This document shows positions 8,792 to 17,200 of a DNA stretch of 64,000 nt, piece by piece. The notes under the pieces are model-generated. The model was not told the DNA's origin and did no database searches. It worked only from the letters and a program-made list of their open reading frames with translations. How positions within the stretch are numbered: the stretch's first letter is position 1; each line of letters starts with the position of its first letter. The position numbers and the translations under genes were made by a program. Origin of the DNA: Serinibacter arcticus (GTDB lineage Bacteria; Actinomycetota; Actinomycetes; Actinomycetales; Beutenbergiaceae); assembly GCF_004786095.1 (NCBI RefSeq), contig NZ_RHPJ01000003.1, forward strand, positions 372,001 to 436,000, given 5' to 3'.

Positions 8792-10348
8792 TCACGACGT
8801 CCGGGCGCGATCGACGGCGCGCAGCGCCCACCAGACCTCGGCTCTGGCGTCCATCGTCGCCAGGTCGCGACCCAGCAGCCGGCCGCTGCGCTCGACGAGG
8901 CGGCGCAGGGTGTGGCGGTGGACGCCGAGCTCGCGGGCGGCCGGATCCCACTGGCAGCCGGCCGCGAGCCAGGCGCGCAGGGCGGGCTCCAGGTCGGCCG
9001 GGCCGTCGGGGGCGGCGCGCAGCGGGGAGAGCAGGGAGCGGGCGACGTCGCGCGAGCCCTCGCTCATCGCCACCCAGTCCAGCGGGCGTCCCGCGAGGTC
9101 GGAGAACATGCGGAGCTCGCCGGGGGCTGCGTCGGCGGCCGCGATGCCCGCCTCGCGGTGGGCGCGCGGGAGGTCCGCCCAGGCGGCGGGGTCGGAGGCG
9201 CCGGCCGAGACCGCTGCGGCGTCCACGACGCCCACGACGTCCGCGACGGCGGCGACGCCACCGGCGGGGACGAGCACGACGACCTCGCCCCCGTGCGCGG
9301 CGTGGAAGCACGGCACGGGGCGCAGCGCCGACCGGATCTCGGCCGTCCTGTCGGCCGGTCCGACGATGCGGACGACGACGGCCGGTGCCGTCGGCAGCGG
9401 CGTCCCGAGCCGGCGGGCCGCCGCGCGGACGGCGTCGGCGTGGCCGCCGATCGCGAGGGCGAGGACCGCGGAGGCCACCTCGTCACGGGCGAGGGCCGCC
9501 CGGTGGTCCTGCTCGAGCGCGAGTCCCGCCAGGGCGGACGCGGCGCCCAGGACGCCCGCCTCGACGCCGTCGGGCCCGTCGGTCCCGACCCTGACCAGGA
9601 CGCCCCGCAGGTCGCCCGCGCGGCCGAGCGTCTGGAACGTGACGTGCGCGTCCGGCCGGCTCTGGCTGGTGGCCGCACGTCGACCGTCGCGCAGCAGGCG
9701 GTCGGCCTCCCGCCGCACCAGCGCCCAGCCCGGCGTCGCGAGCGCCGCGGGCGAGAGCGCCCGTCCCGCCGCGTCCCAGCCTCGCACCCGGTGCTCCTGC
9801 ACCACCGCGACCTCGGTGACGGTCCGCTCGGCGTAGGTGGCCAGGGCCGCGGCGAGGCCGTCGAGCCGGTGGGCCGCTGACGTGACGGCGCGCATCGTCC
9901 GGACGCCCCAGTCCGCCCGTGCGCGTCCCGCCTGCGCGCGCTCCTGCGCGACCCACGCCGCGACGGCGACGAACGGTGTCGCGTACGGAACCTCGAAGAG
10001 CGGGAGGCCGATCCGGTCGCACGCGGTCACCAGGGCCGGGGGCGGGCAGCCGCGGACGACGTCGGAGCCGTACCCGAGGGCGAGGACGCCGGCGTCGCGC
10101 AGGCGTTCGACGTAGGCGTCGACCGTGTCCCCCGGGGCGGTCGCACCGCCGTCGACAGCGTCCACGGGCAGCTGGGCCCCGGTGGTGAGCACGATCGATC
10201 CCGGTTCGAGGAACGGGGTGGGGTCGGCGAGATCGGTGCTGTGCGCCCACGTCACGGGCGTGGCGTCCGCCCCGTCCTGCGCCTGCCCGGCGAGCGGTCG
10301 GAGGGCCAGCGGACGGTGCGCGAGGAGCGCGTTCAGCGTGGGGAACAC
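8792..10348 (-). CDS. PucR-family transcriptional regulator
   Basis: 518 residues. The N-terminal PucR (purine catabolism regulator-like) domain begins at VFPTLNALL (about 1-120). A GGDEF-like middle region follows, and the C-terminal PucR helix-turn-helix (about 460-510) contains CQWDPAARELGVHRHTLRRLVERSGRLLG. Members sense nitrogenous metabolites and activate neighbouring catabolic genes. It is divergent from gabT with 113 bases between, so it probably controls the GABA/putrescine cluster. GTG at 10348 is preferred because the family domain begins there. The frame continues upstream to an ATG at 10474, but that would overlap gabT and run through the palindromes described next. Confidence 0.88.
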   Translation of the reverse strand: MFPTLNALLAHRPLALRPLAGQAQDGADATPVTWAHSTDLADPTPFLEPGSIVLTTGAQLPVDAVDGGATAPGDTVDAYVERLRDAGVLALGYGSDVVRGCPPPALVTACDRIGLPLFEVPYATPFVAVAAWVAQERAQAGRARADWGVRTMRAVTSAAHRLDGLAAALATYAERTVTEVAVVQEHRVRGWDAAGRALSPAALATPGWALVRREADRLLRDGRRAATSQSRPDAHVTFQTLGRAGDLRGVLVRVGTDGPDGVEAGVLGAASALAGLALEQDHRAALARDEVASAVLALAIGGHADAVRAAARRLGTPLPTAPAVVVRIVGPADRTAEIRSALRPVPCFHAAHGGEVVVLVPAGGVAAVADVVGVVDAAAVSAGASDPAAWADLPRAHREAGIAAADAAPGELRMFSDLAGRPLDWVAMSEGSRDVARSLLSPLRAAPDGPADLEPALRAWLAAGCQWDPAARELGVHRHTLRRLVERSGRLLGRDLATMDARAEVWWALRAVDRARTS

Positions 10349-10357
10349 GCGCTCATG

Positions 10358-10394
10358 GTGCCAGAGTGGCACGCTTGCTGCCGCAGCGCTGCGG
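10358..10394. promoter_or_regulatory. Paired palindromes in the pucR-gabT divergent promoter region
   Basis: Two symmetric sequences stand nine bases upstream of the regulator start: GTGCCA-GAG-TGGCAC (10358-10372) and the perfect 14-bp palindrome CCGCAGCGCTGCGG (10381-10394). Centred about 22 bases apart (two helical turns), they could bind the PucR protein or another dimer and control both directions. A gabT -10 candidate is TACCCT at 10427-10432. Confidence 0.5.
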
Positions 10395-10461
10395 ATCGGC
10401 AGTATCCGCGTGAGGTGGCGCACTCCTACCCTGGGCGGACATCGCCACGAAGGAGAGCGCC

Positions 10462-11841
10462 GTGACCACCGCACCGACCGCCGCCGAGAGCAGCACCGCG
10501 ACCGCCGCCACCCCCGGCGACCGACCGCACAGCCTCCCGCAGGTCCGCCGGCTCCGCACCACCGTCCCGGGTCCGATCTCCCTCGAGCTGATGGAGCGCA
10601 AGCGGTCGGCGGTGCCGACCGCCGTCGGCACCACGATGCCGGTGTTCGCCGCGCGGGCCGGGGGCGGCGTCGTCGTGGACGTGGACGGCAACTCGCTCAT
10701 CGACCTCGGGTCGGGCATCGCCGTCACCGGCGTCGGGAACAGCGCCCCGCGCGTCGTCGCGGCCGTCACCGCCCAGGTCGCCGACTTCACCCACACCTGC
10801 TTCATGATCACGCCGTACGAGGAGTACGTCGCCGTCGCCGAACGGCTGAACGCCCTCACCCCGGGCGACCACGACAAGCGCACCGCGCTGTTCAACTCCG
10901 GGGCCGAGGCCGTGGAGAACGCGATCAAGGTGGCACGCGTCGCGACCGGTCGCACCGCCGTCGTCGCGTTCGACCACGCCTACCACGGCCGCACGAGCCT
11001 GACGATGGCGCTGACCGCCAAGGTCAAGCCGTACAAGCACGGGTTCGGCCCGTTCTCGCCCGAGGTCTACCGCGCCCCCACGTCCTACCCCTACCGCGAC
11101 GGGCTGACCGGTCGGCAGGCGCTGGACCGCGCGATCGCGCAGATCACGACGCAGGTCGGGGTCGAGAACCTCGCCGCCGTGATCATCGAACCCGTCCAGG
11201 GCGAGGGCGGTTTCATCGTGCCGGCCGACGGGTTCCTCGAGGGCCTCGTGGCGTGGTGCCGCGAGAACGGCGTCGTCTTCATCGCCGACGAGGTCCAGAC
11301 CGGGTTCGCCCGCACCGGTGCGATGTTCGCGAGCGAGCACAGCGGGATCGTCCCCGACCTCGTGGTGATGGCCAAGGGCATCGCCGGCGGACTTCCGCTG
11401 TCGGCCGTGACCGGGCGGACCGAGCTGATGGAGGCCCCGGGTGCCGGCGGTCTCGGCGGGACTTACGGCGGCAACCCGCTCGCCTGCGCGGCCGCGCTCG
11501 CCACCATCGAGACGTACGAGGCCGACGACCTGATCGGTGCCGCGCGCGCGATCGAGGAGGTCGCGCTCACGCGGCTGCGCGCGGCGCAGGCGCAGGACCC
11601 GCGCATCGGTGACGTCCGTGGACGAGGCGCGATGATCGCCGTGGAGCTGGTCGACGCGGAGGGGGCGCCGGACGCCGCGCTGACGCAGCGTGTCGTCAAG
11701 GCCGCGCACGCGCAGGGCGTCATCGTGCTGACGTGCGGGACCTACGGCAACGTCGTCCGGCTGCTGCCGCCGCTGACCATCCCGCTGGACCTGCTCGAGG
11801 AGGGCCTCGACGTCCTGCTCGACGCCCTCGCCGCCGCCTGA
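10462..11841 (+). CDS. gabT: 4-aminobutyrate (GABA) transaminase
   Basis: 459 residues, class-III PLP aminotransferase. NSGAEAVENAIKVAR forms the phosphate-binding region, VIIEPVQGEGGF and FIADEVQTGFARTG contain the cofactor-binding Asp, and Lys305 in VMAKGIAGGLP is the Schiff-base lysine. It transfers the amino group of GABA to 2-oxoglutarate, giving succinic semialdehyde and glutamate. GTG start with AAGGAG ten bases upstream. First gene of the plus-strand catabolic run; the next gene encodes the dehydrogenase for its product. Confidence 0.95.
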   Translation: MTTAPTAAESSTATAATPGDRPHSLPQVRRLRTTVPGPISLELMERKRSAVPTAVGTTMPVFAARAGGGVVVDVDGNSLIDLGSGIAVTGVGNSAPRVVAAVTAQVADFTHTCFMITPYEEYVAVAERLNALTPGDHDKRTALFNSGAEAVENAIKVARVATGRTAVVAFDHAYHGRTSLTMALTAKVKPYKHGFGPFSPEVYRAPTSYPYRDGLTGRQALDRAIAQITTQVGVENLAAVIIEPVQGEGGFIVPADGFLEGLVAWCRENGVVFIADEVQTGFARTGAMFASEHSGIVPDLVVMAKGIAGGLPLSAVTGRTELMEAPGAGGLGGTYGGNPLACAAALATIETYEADDLIGAARAIEEVALTRLRAAQAQDPRIGDVRGRGAMIAVELVDAEGAPDAALTQRVVKAAHAQGVIVLTCGTYGNVVRLLPPLTIPLDLLEEGLDVLLDALAAA

Positions 11842-11917
11842 CCGCCCTGCTGCCCGACCGCCTCACCCCCACCGCCTCACCCCCCACCGCCCGACCCGAG
11901 ACCGAGGGACGACCGTC

Positions 11918-13372
11918 GTGACGATCAGCTCCACCACCCCGCACCAGCTGTTCATCGGCGGCGCCTGGCGCGACGCCGAGCACGGCGCGACCTTCGACGT
12001 CGCCGACCCCGCCACGGGCGAGGTGATCGCCGCCGTCGCGGACGCGTCGGTGGCCGACGGCGCGGCCGCGCTGGACGCGGCCGTCGCGGCGCAGGCGGGA
12101 TGGGCGGCGACGGCGCCCCGCGCGCGGTCCGTGGTGCTGCGCGACGCGTTCGACCTGCTCATGGAGCGCCGCGAGGACTTCGCCGCGCTCATGACGGCAG
12201 AGATGGGCAAACCGGTCGCGGAGTCGCGCGGCGAGGTCACCTACGGCGGCGAGTTCCTGCGCTGGTTCAGCGAGGAGGCGGCGCGCATCGGCGGGCACTA
12301 CGGGCGCAACCCCGAGGGCACGGGCCGCGTGATCGTCACGCGCGTGCCCGTCGGGCCCTGCCTCCTCATCACACCGTGGAACTTCCCGCTGGCGATGGCC
12401 ACGCGCAAGCTCGCCCCCGCGATCGCGGCCGGGTGCACGAGCGTGATCAAACCCGCCGAGCTGACGCCGTTGACCACGCTCGCGTTCGTCGACCTGCTGC
12501 GCGAGGTCGGGCTGCCTGACGGCGTCGTGAACGCGATCCCGACGAGCGACTCGCGCGGCGTGTGCGAGCCGGTCATCGCCGATCCCCGGTTGCGCAAGCT
12601 CTCCTTCACCGGCTCCACGCCGGTCGGTCGGACCCTGCTGGCCCAGGCGGCGCAGGGCGTGCTGCGCACGTCGATGGAGCTCGGCGGCAACGCGCCGTTC
12701 CTCGTGTTCGAGGACGCTGACGTCGAGGCGGCGGTCGAGGGGGCGATGCTCGCCAAGTTCCGCAACGTCGGCCAGGCGTGCACGGCAGCCAACCGGTTCC
12801 TCGTGCACGAGGACGTCGCCGAGGACTTCACGGCGCGCATCGTGGCGAAGGTCGAGGCGCTGCACGTGGGACCCGGCGACCGCGAGGGCACGACGATCGG
12901 CCCGCTCGTGGACACGGGCGCCGTCGAGCGCATCTCCGCCCTGCTGGACGACGCCGTCGCGGCGGGTGCGCGTGTCCTCACCGCCTCCGAGCTGCCGCAG
13001 GGGCTGCCCGAGGGCGGCAGCTACCTCGCGCCCGCCGTCGTCGTGGACGTTCCGGCCGAGGCCGCGATCCTGCGCGAGGAGATCTTCGGACCGGTCGTGA
13101 CGATCACGACGTTCGCGGACGAGGACGAGGCGCTGGCCCTGGCCAACGGGACCGAGTACGGCCTCGTGTCCTACGCCTACACGCGCGACCTCGCCCGCGC
13201 ACAGCGCCTGGTCGAGCGGCTCGAGACCGGGATGACCGGGATCAACCTCGGCGTCGTCTCCAACGCGGCCGCGCCGTTCGGCGGCGTCAAGGCCTCCGGA
13301 CTGGGCCGCGAGGGCGGCTCCGAGGGCCTCGAGGAGTACCAGTCCGTGAAGTACGCGCTCACCCCCGCCTGA
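11918..13372 (+). CDS. gabD: Succinate-semialdehyde dehydrogenase (NAD(P)+)
   Basis: 484 residues, aldehyde dehydrogenase superfamily. TPWNFPLAM binds the cofactor, FTGSTPVGRTL is the glycine motif, Glu of ELGGNAP is the general base, and Cys288 in GQACTAANR is the nucleophile. This pattern is the GabD subgroup, oxidising succinic semialdehyde to succinate. GTG start 76 bases after gabT. The spacer has short direct CCGCCTCACCCC-type repeats and no terminator, so the two genes are probably co-transcribed. Confidence 0.92.
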   Translation: MTISSTTPHQLFIGGAWRDAEHGATFDVADPATGEVIAAVADASVADGAAALDAAVAAQAGWAATAPRARSVVLRDAFDLLMERREDFAALMTAEMGKPVAESRGEVTYGGEFLRWFSEEAARIGGHYGRNPEGTGRVIVTRVPVGPCLLITPWNFPLAMATRKLAPAIAAGCTSVIKPAELTPLTTLAFVDLLREVGLPDGVVNAIPTSDSRGVCEPVIADPRLRKLSFTGSTPVGRTLLAQAAQGVLRTSMELGGNAPFLVFEDADVEAAVEGAMLAKFRNVGQACTAANRFLVHEDVAEDFTARIVAKVEALHVGPGDREGTTIGPLVDTGAVERISALLDDAVAAGARVLTASELPQGLPEGGSYLAPAVVVDVPAEAAILREEIFGPVVTITTFADEDEALALANGTEYGLVSYAYTRDLARAQRLVERLETGMTGINLGVVSNAAAPFGGVKASGLGREGGSEGLEEYQSVKYALTPA

Positions 13373-13419
13373 CACCCACCCCGACCACACCCGCACGAAA
13401 GCCCCGAGGAGAACCACCG

Positions 13420-14838
13420 ATGGTGCTGCAGAACTGGATCGACGGTCGCTTCGTCGACGCGCACGGCACGGGGCGGCTCGACGTCGTCAGCCCCGTCACG
13501 GAGGAGGTCGTCGCGGTCTCGCCGATCAGCGACGCCGACGACGTGGACGCGGCCTACGCCGCGGCCTCGGCCGCCCGCCTCGCCTGGCGCCGCACGACAC
13601 CCGGTCAGCGCCAGCGGATGCTGCTGGCGTGGGCCGACGCGATCGAGGAGGCCGCCGACGAGCTGGTCGAGTCCCAGCACCGCAACACGGGCCAGCCGAA
13701 GGAGGCCATCCGGGCGGAGGAGGTGCTGACCGGCGCCGACCACGTGCGGTTCTTCGCCGGCGCCGCCCGGACCCTGCAGGGTGCGGCGTCGGCCGAGTAC
13801 ATGGAGGGCCACACGTCGCAGGTGCGGCGCGAGCCGATCGGCGTGGTCGGTCAGGTCACGCCGTGGAACTACCCGATCATGATGGCGATCTGGAAGCTCG
13901 CCCCGGCGCTGGCGGCGGGGAACACGGTCGTCATCAAGCCGAGCGACACGACGCCGGAGTCCACCCTCGTCCTCGTGCGACTGACGCGGGGGATCCTGCC
14001 CGACGGCGTGCTCAACCTCGTGCTGGGCGACGCCTCGACGGGCGAGCTGCTCACCACGCACCGCACGCCCGGTCTCGTCGCGATCACCGGCTCGGTGCGT
14101 GCGGGGCTCGCCGTCGCGAACGCCGCCGCCGGCAACCTCACCCGCGCGCACCTCGAGCTGGGCGGCAAGGCGCCTGCCGTCGTGTTCGCGGGGGTCGACG
14201 TCGCCGCCACGGCCGAGGGCATCGTCGGTGCCGCGTTCTTCAACGCCGGTCAGGACTGCACCGCCGTGACGCGCGTGATCGTGGCCCGCGAGATCCACGA
14301 CGAGCTGGTCGCCGCCCTCGTCGCCGCGGCGCGGGCGCTGACCGTCGGCGACGTCGAGGACGCCTACTACGGACCGCTGAACAACGCGACGCACTTCGCC
14401 AGGGTGACCGGTGTGCTGGCCGAGCTGCCTGCCCACGCGAGCATCGCGACCGGGGGCGGCCGCATCGGCGAGAAGGGCTTCTTCCTCGAGCCGACCGTGG
14501 TGACCGGCGTCCGCCAGGACGACGCGATCGTGCAGCAGGAGACCTTCGGACCGGTGCTGACGGTGCAGCCCTTCGACGGCGAGGCCCAGGCCGTCGAGCT
14601 CGCCAACGGCGTGGACTACGGGCTCGCGGCGAGCGTCTGGACCCGCGACGTCGCGCAGGCCGCACGGCTGGCGGGCGACGTCGACGCCGGCTGCGTCTGG
14701 ATCAACACCCACATCCCGCTCGTGGCGGAGATGCCGCACGGCGGGTTCAAGCACTCGGGCTACGGCAAGGACCTGTCGGTCTACGGGCTCGAGGACTACA
14801 CCCGGATCAAGCACGTGATGACGGCGACGGAGGCGTGA
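13420..14838 (+). CDS. Aminobutyraldehyde dehydrogenase (PatD/PuuC-like)
   Basis: 472 residues, aldehyde dehydrogenase with VTPWNYPIMMAIWKLAPALA, ELGGKAP (Glu base) and Cys280 in AGQDCTAVTR. The YPIMMA-IWK form and the EYMEGHTS and INTHIPLVAEMPHGGFKHSGYGKD segments are typical of gamma-aminobutyraldehyde dehydrogenases (YdcW/PatD), which make GABA from 4-aminobutanal. ATG follows GAGGAGAA. Its stop shares one base with the next ATG (TGATG). The neighbouring amine oxidase would supply the aldehyde. Betaine-aldehyde dehydrogenase is the main alternative. Confidence 0.9.
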   Translation: MVLQNWIDGRFVDAHGTGRLDVVSPVTEEVVAVSPISDADDVDAAYAAASAARLAWRRTTPGQRQRMLLAWADAIEEAADELVESQHRNTGQPKEAIRAEEVLTGADHVRFFAGAARTLQGAASAEYMEGHTSQVRREPIGVVGQVTPWNYPIMMAIWKLAPALAAGNTVVIKPSDTTPESTLVLVRLTRGILPDGVLNLVLGDASTGELLTTHRTPGLVAITGSVRAGLAVANAAAGNLTRAHLELGGKAPAVVFAGVDVAATAEGIVGAAFFNAGQDCTAVTRVIVAREIHDELVAALVAAARALTVGDVEDAYYGPLNNATHFARVTGVLAELPAHASIATGGGRIGEKGFFLEPTVVTGVRQDDAIVQQETFGPVLTVQPFDGEAQAVELANGVDYGLAASVWTRDVAQAARLAGDVDAGCVWINTHIPLVAEMPHGGFKHSGYGKDLSVYGLEDYTRIKHVMTATEA

Positions 14839-16310
14839 TGAGCACCGTGGTGAGCACGGGTACGGGTACGGGGACGACGGGGGCCTCGGACGCGACGGAT
14901 CGGGTCGTCGAGCGCGACGTCGTCGTCATCGGCGCGGGTGCGGCGGGCCTCACGGCCGCGACCGACCTCGTCGCCGCCGGCCTCACGGTCGCCGTGCTCG
15001 AGGCGCGGGACCGCATCGGCGGTCGGCTCTGGACCGAGGACGTCGACGGCGCCACGCTCGAGGTCGGCGGCCAGTGGGTCTCGCCCGATCAGGAGGCGCT
15101 GCTCAAGACGCTCGCCGACCTCGGGCTCGAGACCTATCCGCGCTACCGCGAGGGGGACAGCGTCTACGTGCCGCGCGACGGCGAGCCCACGCGGTTCACC
15201 GGCGAGATCTTCCCGGTGGCGCCGGAGACGGCGGCCGAGATCGAGCGCATCATCGAGGTCCTGGACGAGCTGGTCGCCGAGGTCGGCGCCGAGGAGCCCT
15301 GGGCCCACCCCCGCGCCGCCGAGCTCGACCAGATCTCGTGGTCGGCCTGGCTCGCGGATCAGACCGACGACGTCGAGGCGCGCGACAACCTCGCGCTGTT
15401 CGCGGCGCAGGCCATGCTGACGAAGCCGGCGCACGCCGTCTCGGCACTGCAGGCCATCCTCATGGCGGCCTCGCAGGGCAGCTTCTCGCACCTGGTCGAC
15501 GCCGACTTCATCCTCGACCGGCGCGTGGTCGGCGGGCTGCAGCAGGTGCCGCTGCTCCTGGCGGAGCGGCTGGGCGGTGACGTCCACCTCGGTGCGCCGG
15601 TGCGGACGCTGGAGTGGTCGGAGACCGGTGTCGTCGCGCACGCCGACGGCGGCAGCGCCGGACCGATCACGGTCAGGGCACGCCGCGCCGTCGTCGCCGT
15701 CCCCCCGAACCTCTACAGCCGGATCGCGTTCGAGCCGCCGCTGCCGCGACGCCAGCAGGTGCTGCACCAGCAGCTCTCGCTCGGGCTCGTGATCAAGGTG
15801 CACGCGGTCTACGACACGCCGTTCTGGCGCGACAAGGGCCTGTCGGGGACGGCGTTCAGCCCCTACCAGATCGTGCACGAGGCCTACGACAACACGAGCG
15901 ACGTCGACGAGCGCGACGGCCGCGGCACGCTGGTCGGCTTCGTCGCCGACGCCACGGCCGACGCGATGTTCGCGCTGCCGGCCGCGGAGCGGCGGGAGCG
16001 CATCCTGGACTCGCTCGCCGCCTACCTCGGTGACGAGGCGCGCCACCCCGTCGTCTACTACGAGAGCGACTGGGGGAGCGAGGAGTGGACGCGCGGCGCC
16101 TACGCCGCCAGCTTCGGGATCGGCGGGCTCAGCCGGTTCGGGGCCGACGCCGGCACCCCGGTCGGACCGATCCGGTGGGCCTGCTCCGACCTCGCGGCGC
16201 TCGGCTTCCAGCACGTCGACGGCGCGATCCGCGTCGGGCACGCGCAGGCCGCGGCGATCGTGACAGAGCTGACCGACGGCGGGCCGGCCGACGGCGCGAC
16301 GGCCGACTGA
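14838..16310 (+). CDS. FAD-dependent amine oxidase, putrescine-oxidase-like
   Basis: 490 residues. N-terminal Rossmann motif VVIGAGAAGLTAATDL (about 29-44), then EARDRIGGRLWT and GGQWVSPDQ, a pattern shared with actinobacterial putrescine oxidases. The C-terminal FAD-contact region reads GFQHVDGAIRVGHAQA. The expected reaction is putrescine + O2 to 4-aminobutanal, NH3 and H2O2, cyclising in part to pyrroline. The start ATG overlaps the stop of the aldehyde dehydrogenase and its own stop overlaps the next ATG, so expression is coupled. Other monoamines or tyramine are possible substrates. Confidence 0.9.
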   Translation: MSTVVSTGTGTGTTGASDATDRVVERDVVVIGAGAAGLTAATDLVAAGLTVAVLEARDRIGGRLWTEDVDGATLEVGGQWVSPDQEALLKTLADLGLETYPRYREGDSVYVPRDGEPTRFTGEIFPVAPETAAEIERIIEVLDELVAEVGAEEPWAHPRAAELDQISWSAWLADQTDDVEARDNLALFAAQAMLTKPAHAVSALQAILMAASQGSFSHLVDADFILDRRVVGGLQQVPLLLAERLGGDVHLGAPVRTLEWSETGVVAHADGGSAGPITVRARRAVVAVPPNLYSRIAFEPPLPRRQQVLHQQLSLGLVIKVHAVYDTPFWRDKGLSGTAFSPYQIVHEAYDNTSDVDERDGRGTLVGFVADATADAMFALPAAERRERILDSLAAYLGDEARHPVVYYESDWGSEEWTRGAYAASFGIGGLSRFGADAGTPVGPIRWACSDLAALGFQHVDGAIRVGHAQAAAIVTELTDGGPADGATAD

Positions 16311-17200
16311 TGCGCGTCGTCGTCGGCTTCCAGGACACCGGGGCGGGCCGCGACGCGCTCGCGCTCGGGGCGCGCCTCGCCGCCTCCTCCGGCGGCGAGC
16401 TGCACGTGGTGCTGGTGCTCGCGAGCACCGAGCGCGCGACGCTCGCCCCGCCCGAGGCCGGGTTCACGCGCTACCTCGAGCAGGCCGCGCTGGAGTGGCT
16501 CGCGGGCGCGCAGGAGTGGCTCGCGCGCCACGACCGAGGTGTTCCGGGCGGCGCGACGACGCACCTGCGGTGGGCGGAGTCCGGCGCCGAGGGGCTGCTC
16601 GAGGCGGCCCGCGAGCTCGACGCCGCCCTCGTCGTCGTGGGCGCGGCCCGCGGCGGCATCGCGGGACGGTTCCGGGTCTCGGGCGTCGCGAACGCGCTGC
16701 TGCACGCCGCCGAGGTGCCCGTCGCGCTCGCCCCCAAGAAGCTGCGCAGCAGCCCTGCCGCGGGCGTGTCGCGGGTCACGGCGGCGATCGGACTGCGTCC
16801 GGGCGCGAGCGACGTGATGTCCGCCTCGATCCGCCTGGCGGACGCCCTCGGCGCCCGGCTGCGGCTGCTGTCCCTCGTCGCGATCGACGAGGAGGGACTC
16901 GGTACGAGCGACGCCGCGGCGGCGGCCGCCCACGCCCACGTCTCGACGGTGCTGGAGGGCGTCCACGAGACGCTCCCGGACGGCGTCGCCGCCGACACGC
17001 TCGTGGCCAGGGGAGCGACGTTCTCCCAGGCCGTGGTCGCCGTCGACTTCGCCGGGGACGAGCTCGTCGTCGTCGGCTCCTCCCGCCTGGCGAGCGCCGG
17101 GCGGCTGTTCCTGGGGGCGACGGCCTCGCGCATGCTGCGCGAGCTGCCGGTCCCGATGGTCGTGGTACCGCGCGACGCGGTGATGGGGGAGCAGTCGTGA
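16310..17200 (+). CDS. Tandem universal stress protein inside the amine catabolism operon
   Basis: 296 residues with two Usp-like alpha/beta units (about 1-140 and 155-295). Each ends in the family-like VPVALAPK or VPMVVVPRD strand; VVVGAARGGIAGRFRVSGVANALL and VVVGSSRLASAGRLFLGATASRML resemble the ATP-binding loop region. The ATG lies on the stop of the amine oxidase (TGATG), and its stop overlaps the GTG of the permease (GTGA). It is therefore an integral part of this operon. Usp proteins often accompany permeases of this class, where they may gate transport; that role is inferred. Confidence 0.85.
   Translation: MRVVVGFQDTGAGRDALALGARLAASSGGELHVVLVLASTERATLAPPEAGFTRYLEQAALEWLAGAQEWLARHDRGVPGGATTHLRWAESGAEGLLEAARELDAALVVVGAARGGIAGRFRVSGVANALLHAAEVPVALAPKKLRSSPAAGVSRVTAAIGLRPGASDVMSASIRLADALGARLRLLSLVAIDEEGLGTSDAAAAAAHAHVSTVLEGVHETLPDGVAADTLVARGATFSQAVVAVDFAGDELVVVGSSRLASAGRLFLGATASRMLRELPVPMVVVPRDAVMGEQS

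Noticed and set aside
10349-10474. Extension of the PucR regulator to an ATG at 10474
   Set aside because: It would overlap the gabT start and translate across the palindromes; the family domain begins at the GTG at 10348.
11842-11917. Short direct CCGCCTCACCCC-type repeats between gabT and gabD
   Set aside because: Two or three imperfect copies in a C-rich spacer; no arms or conserved spacing, so low-complexity sequence explains it.
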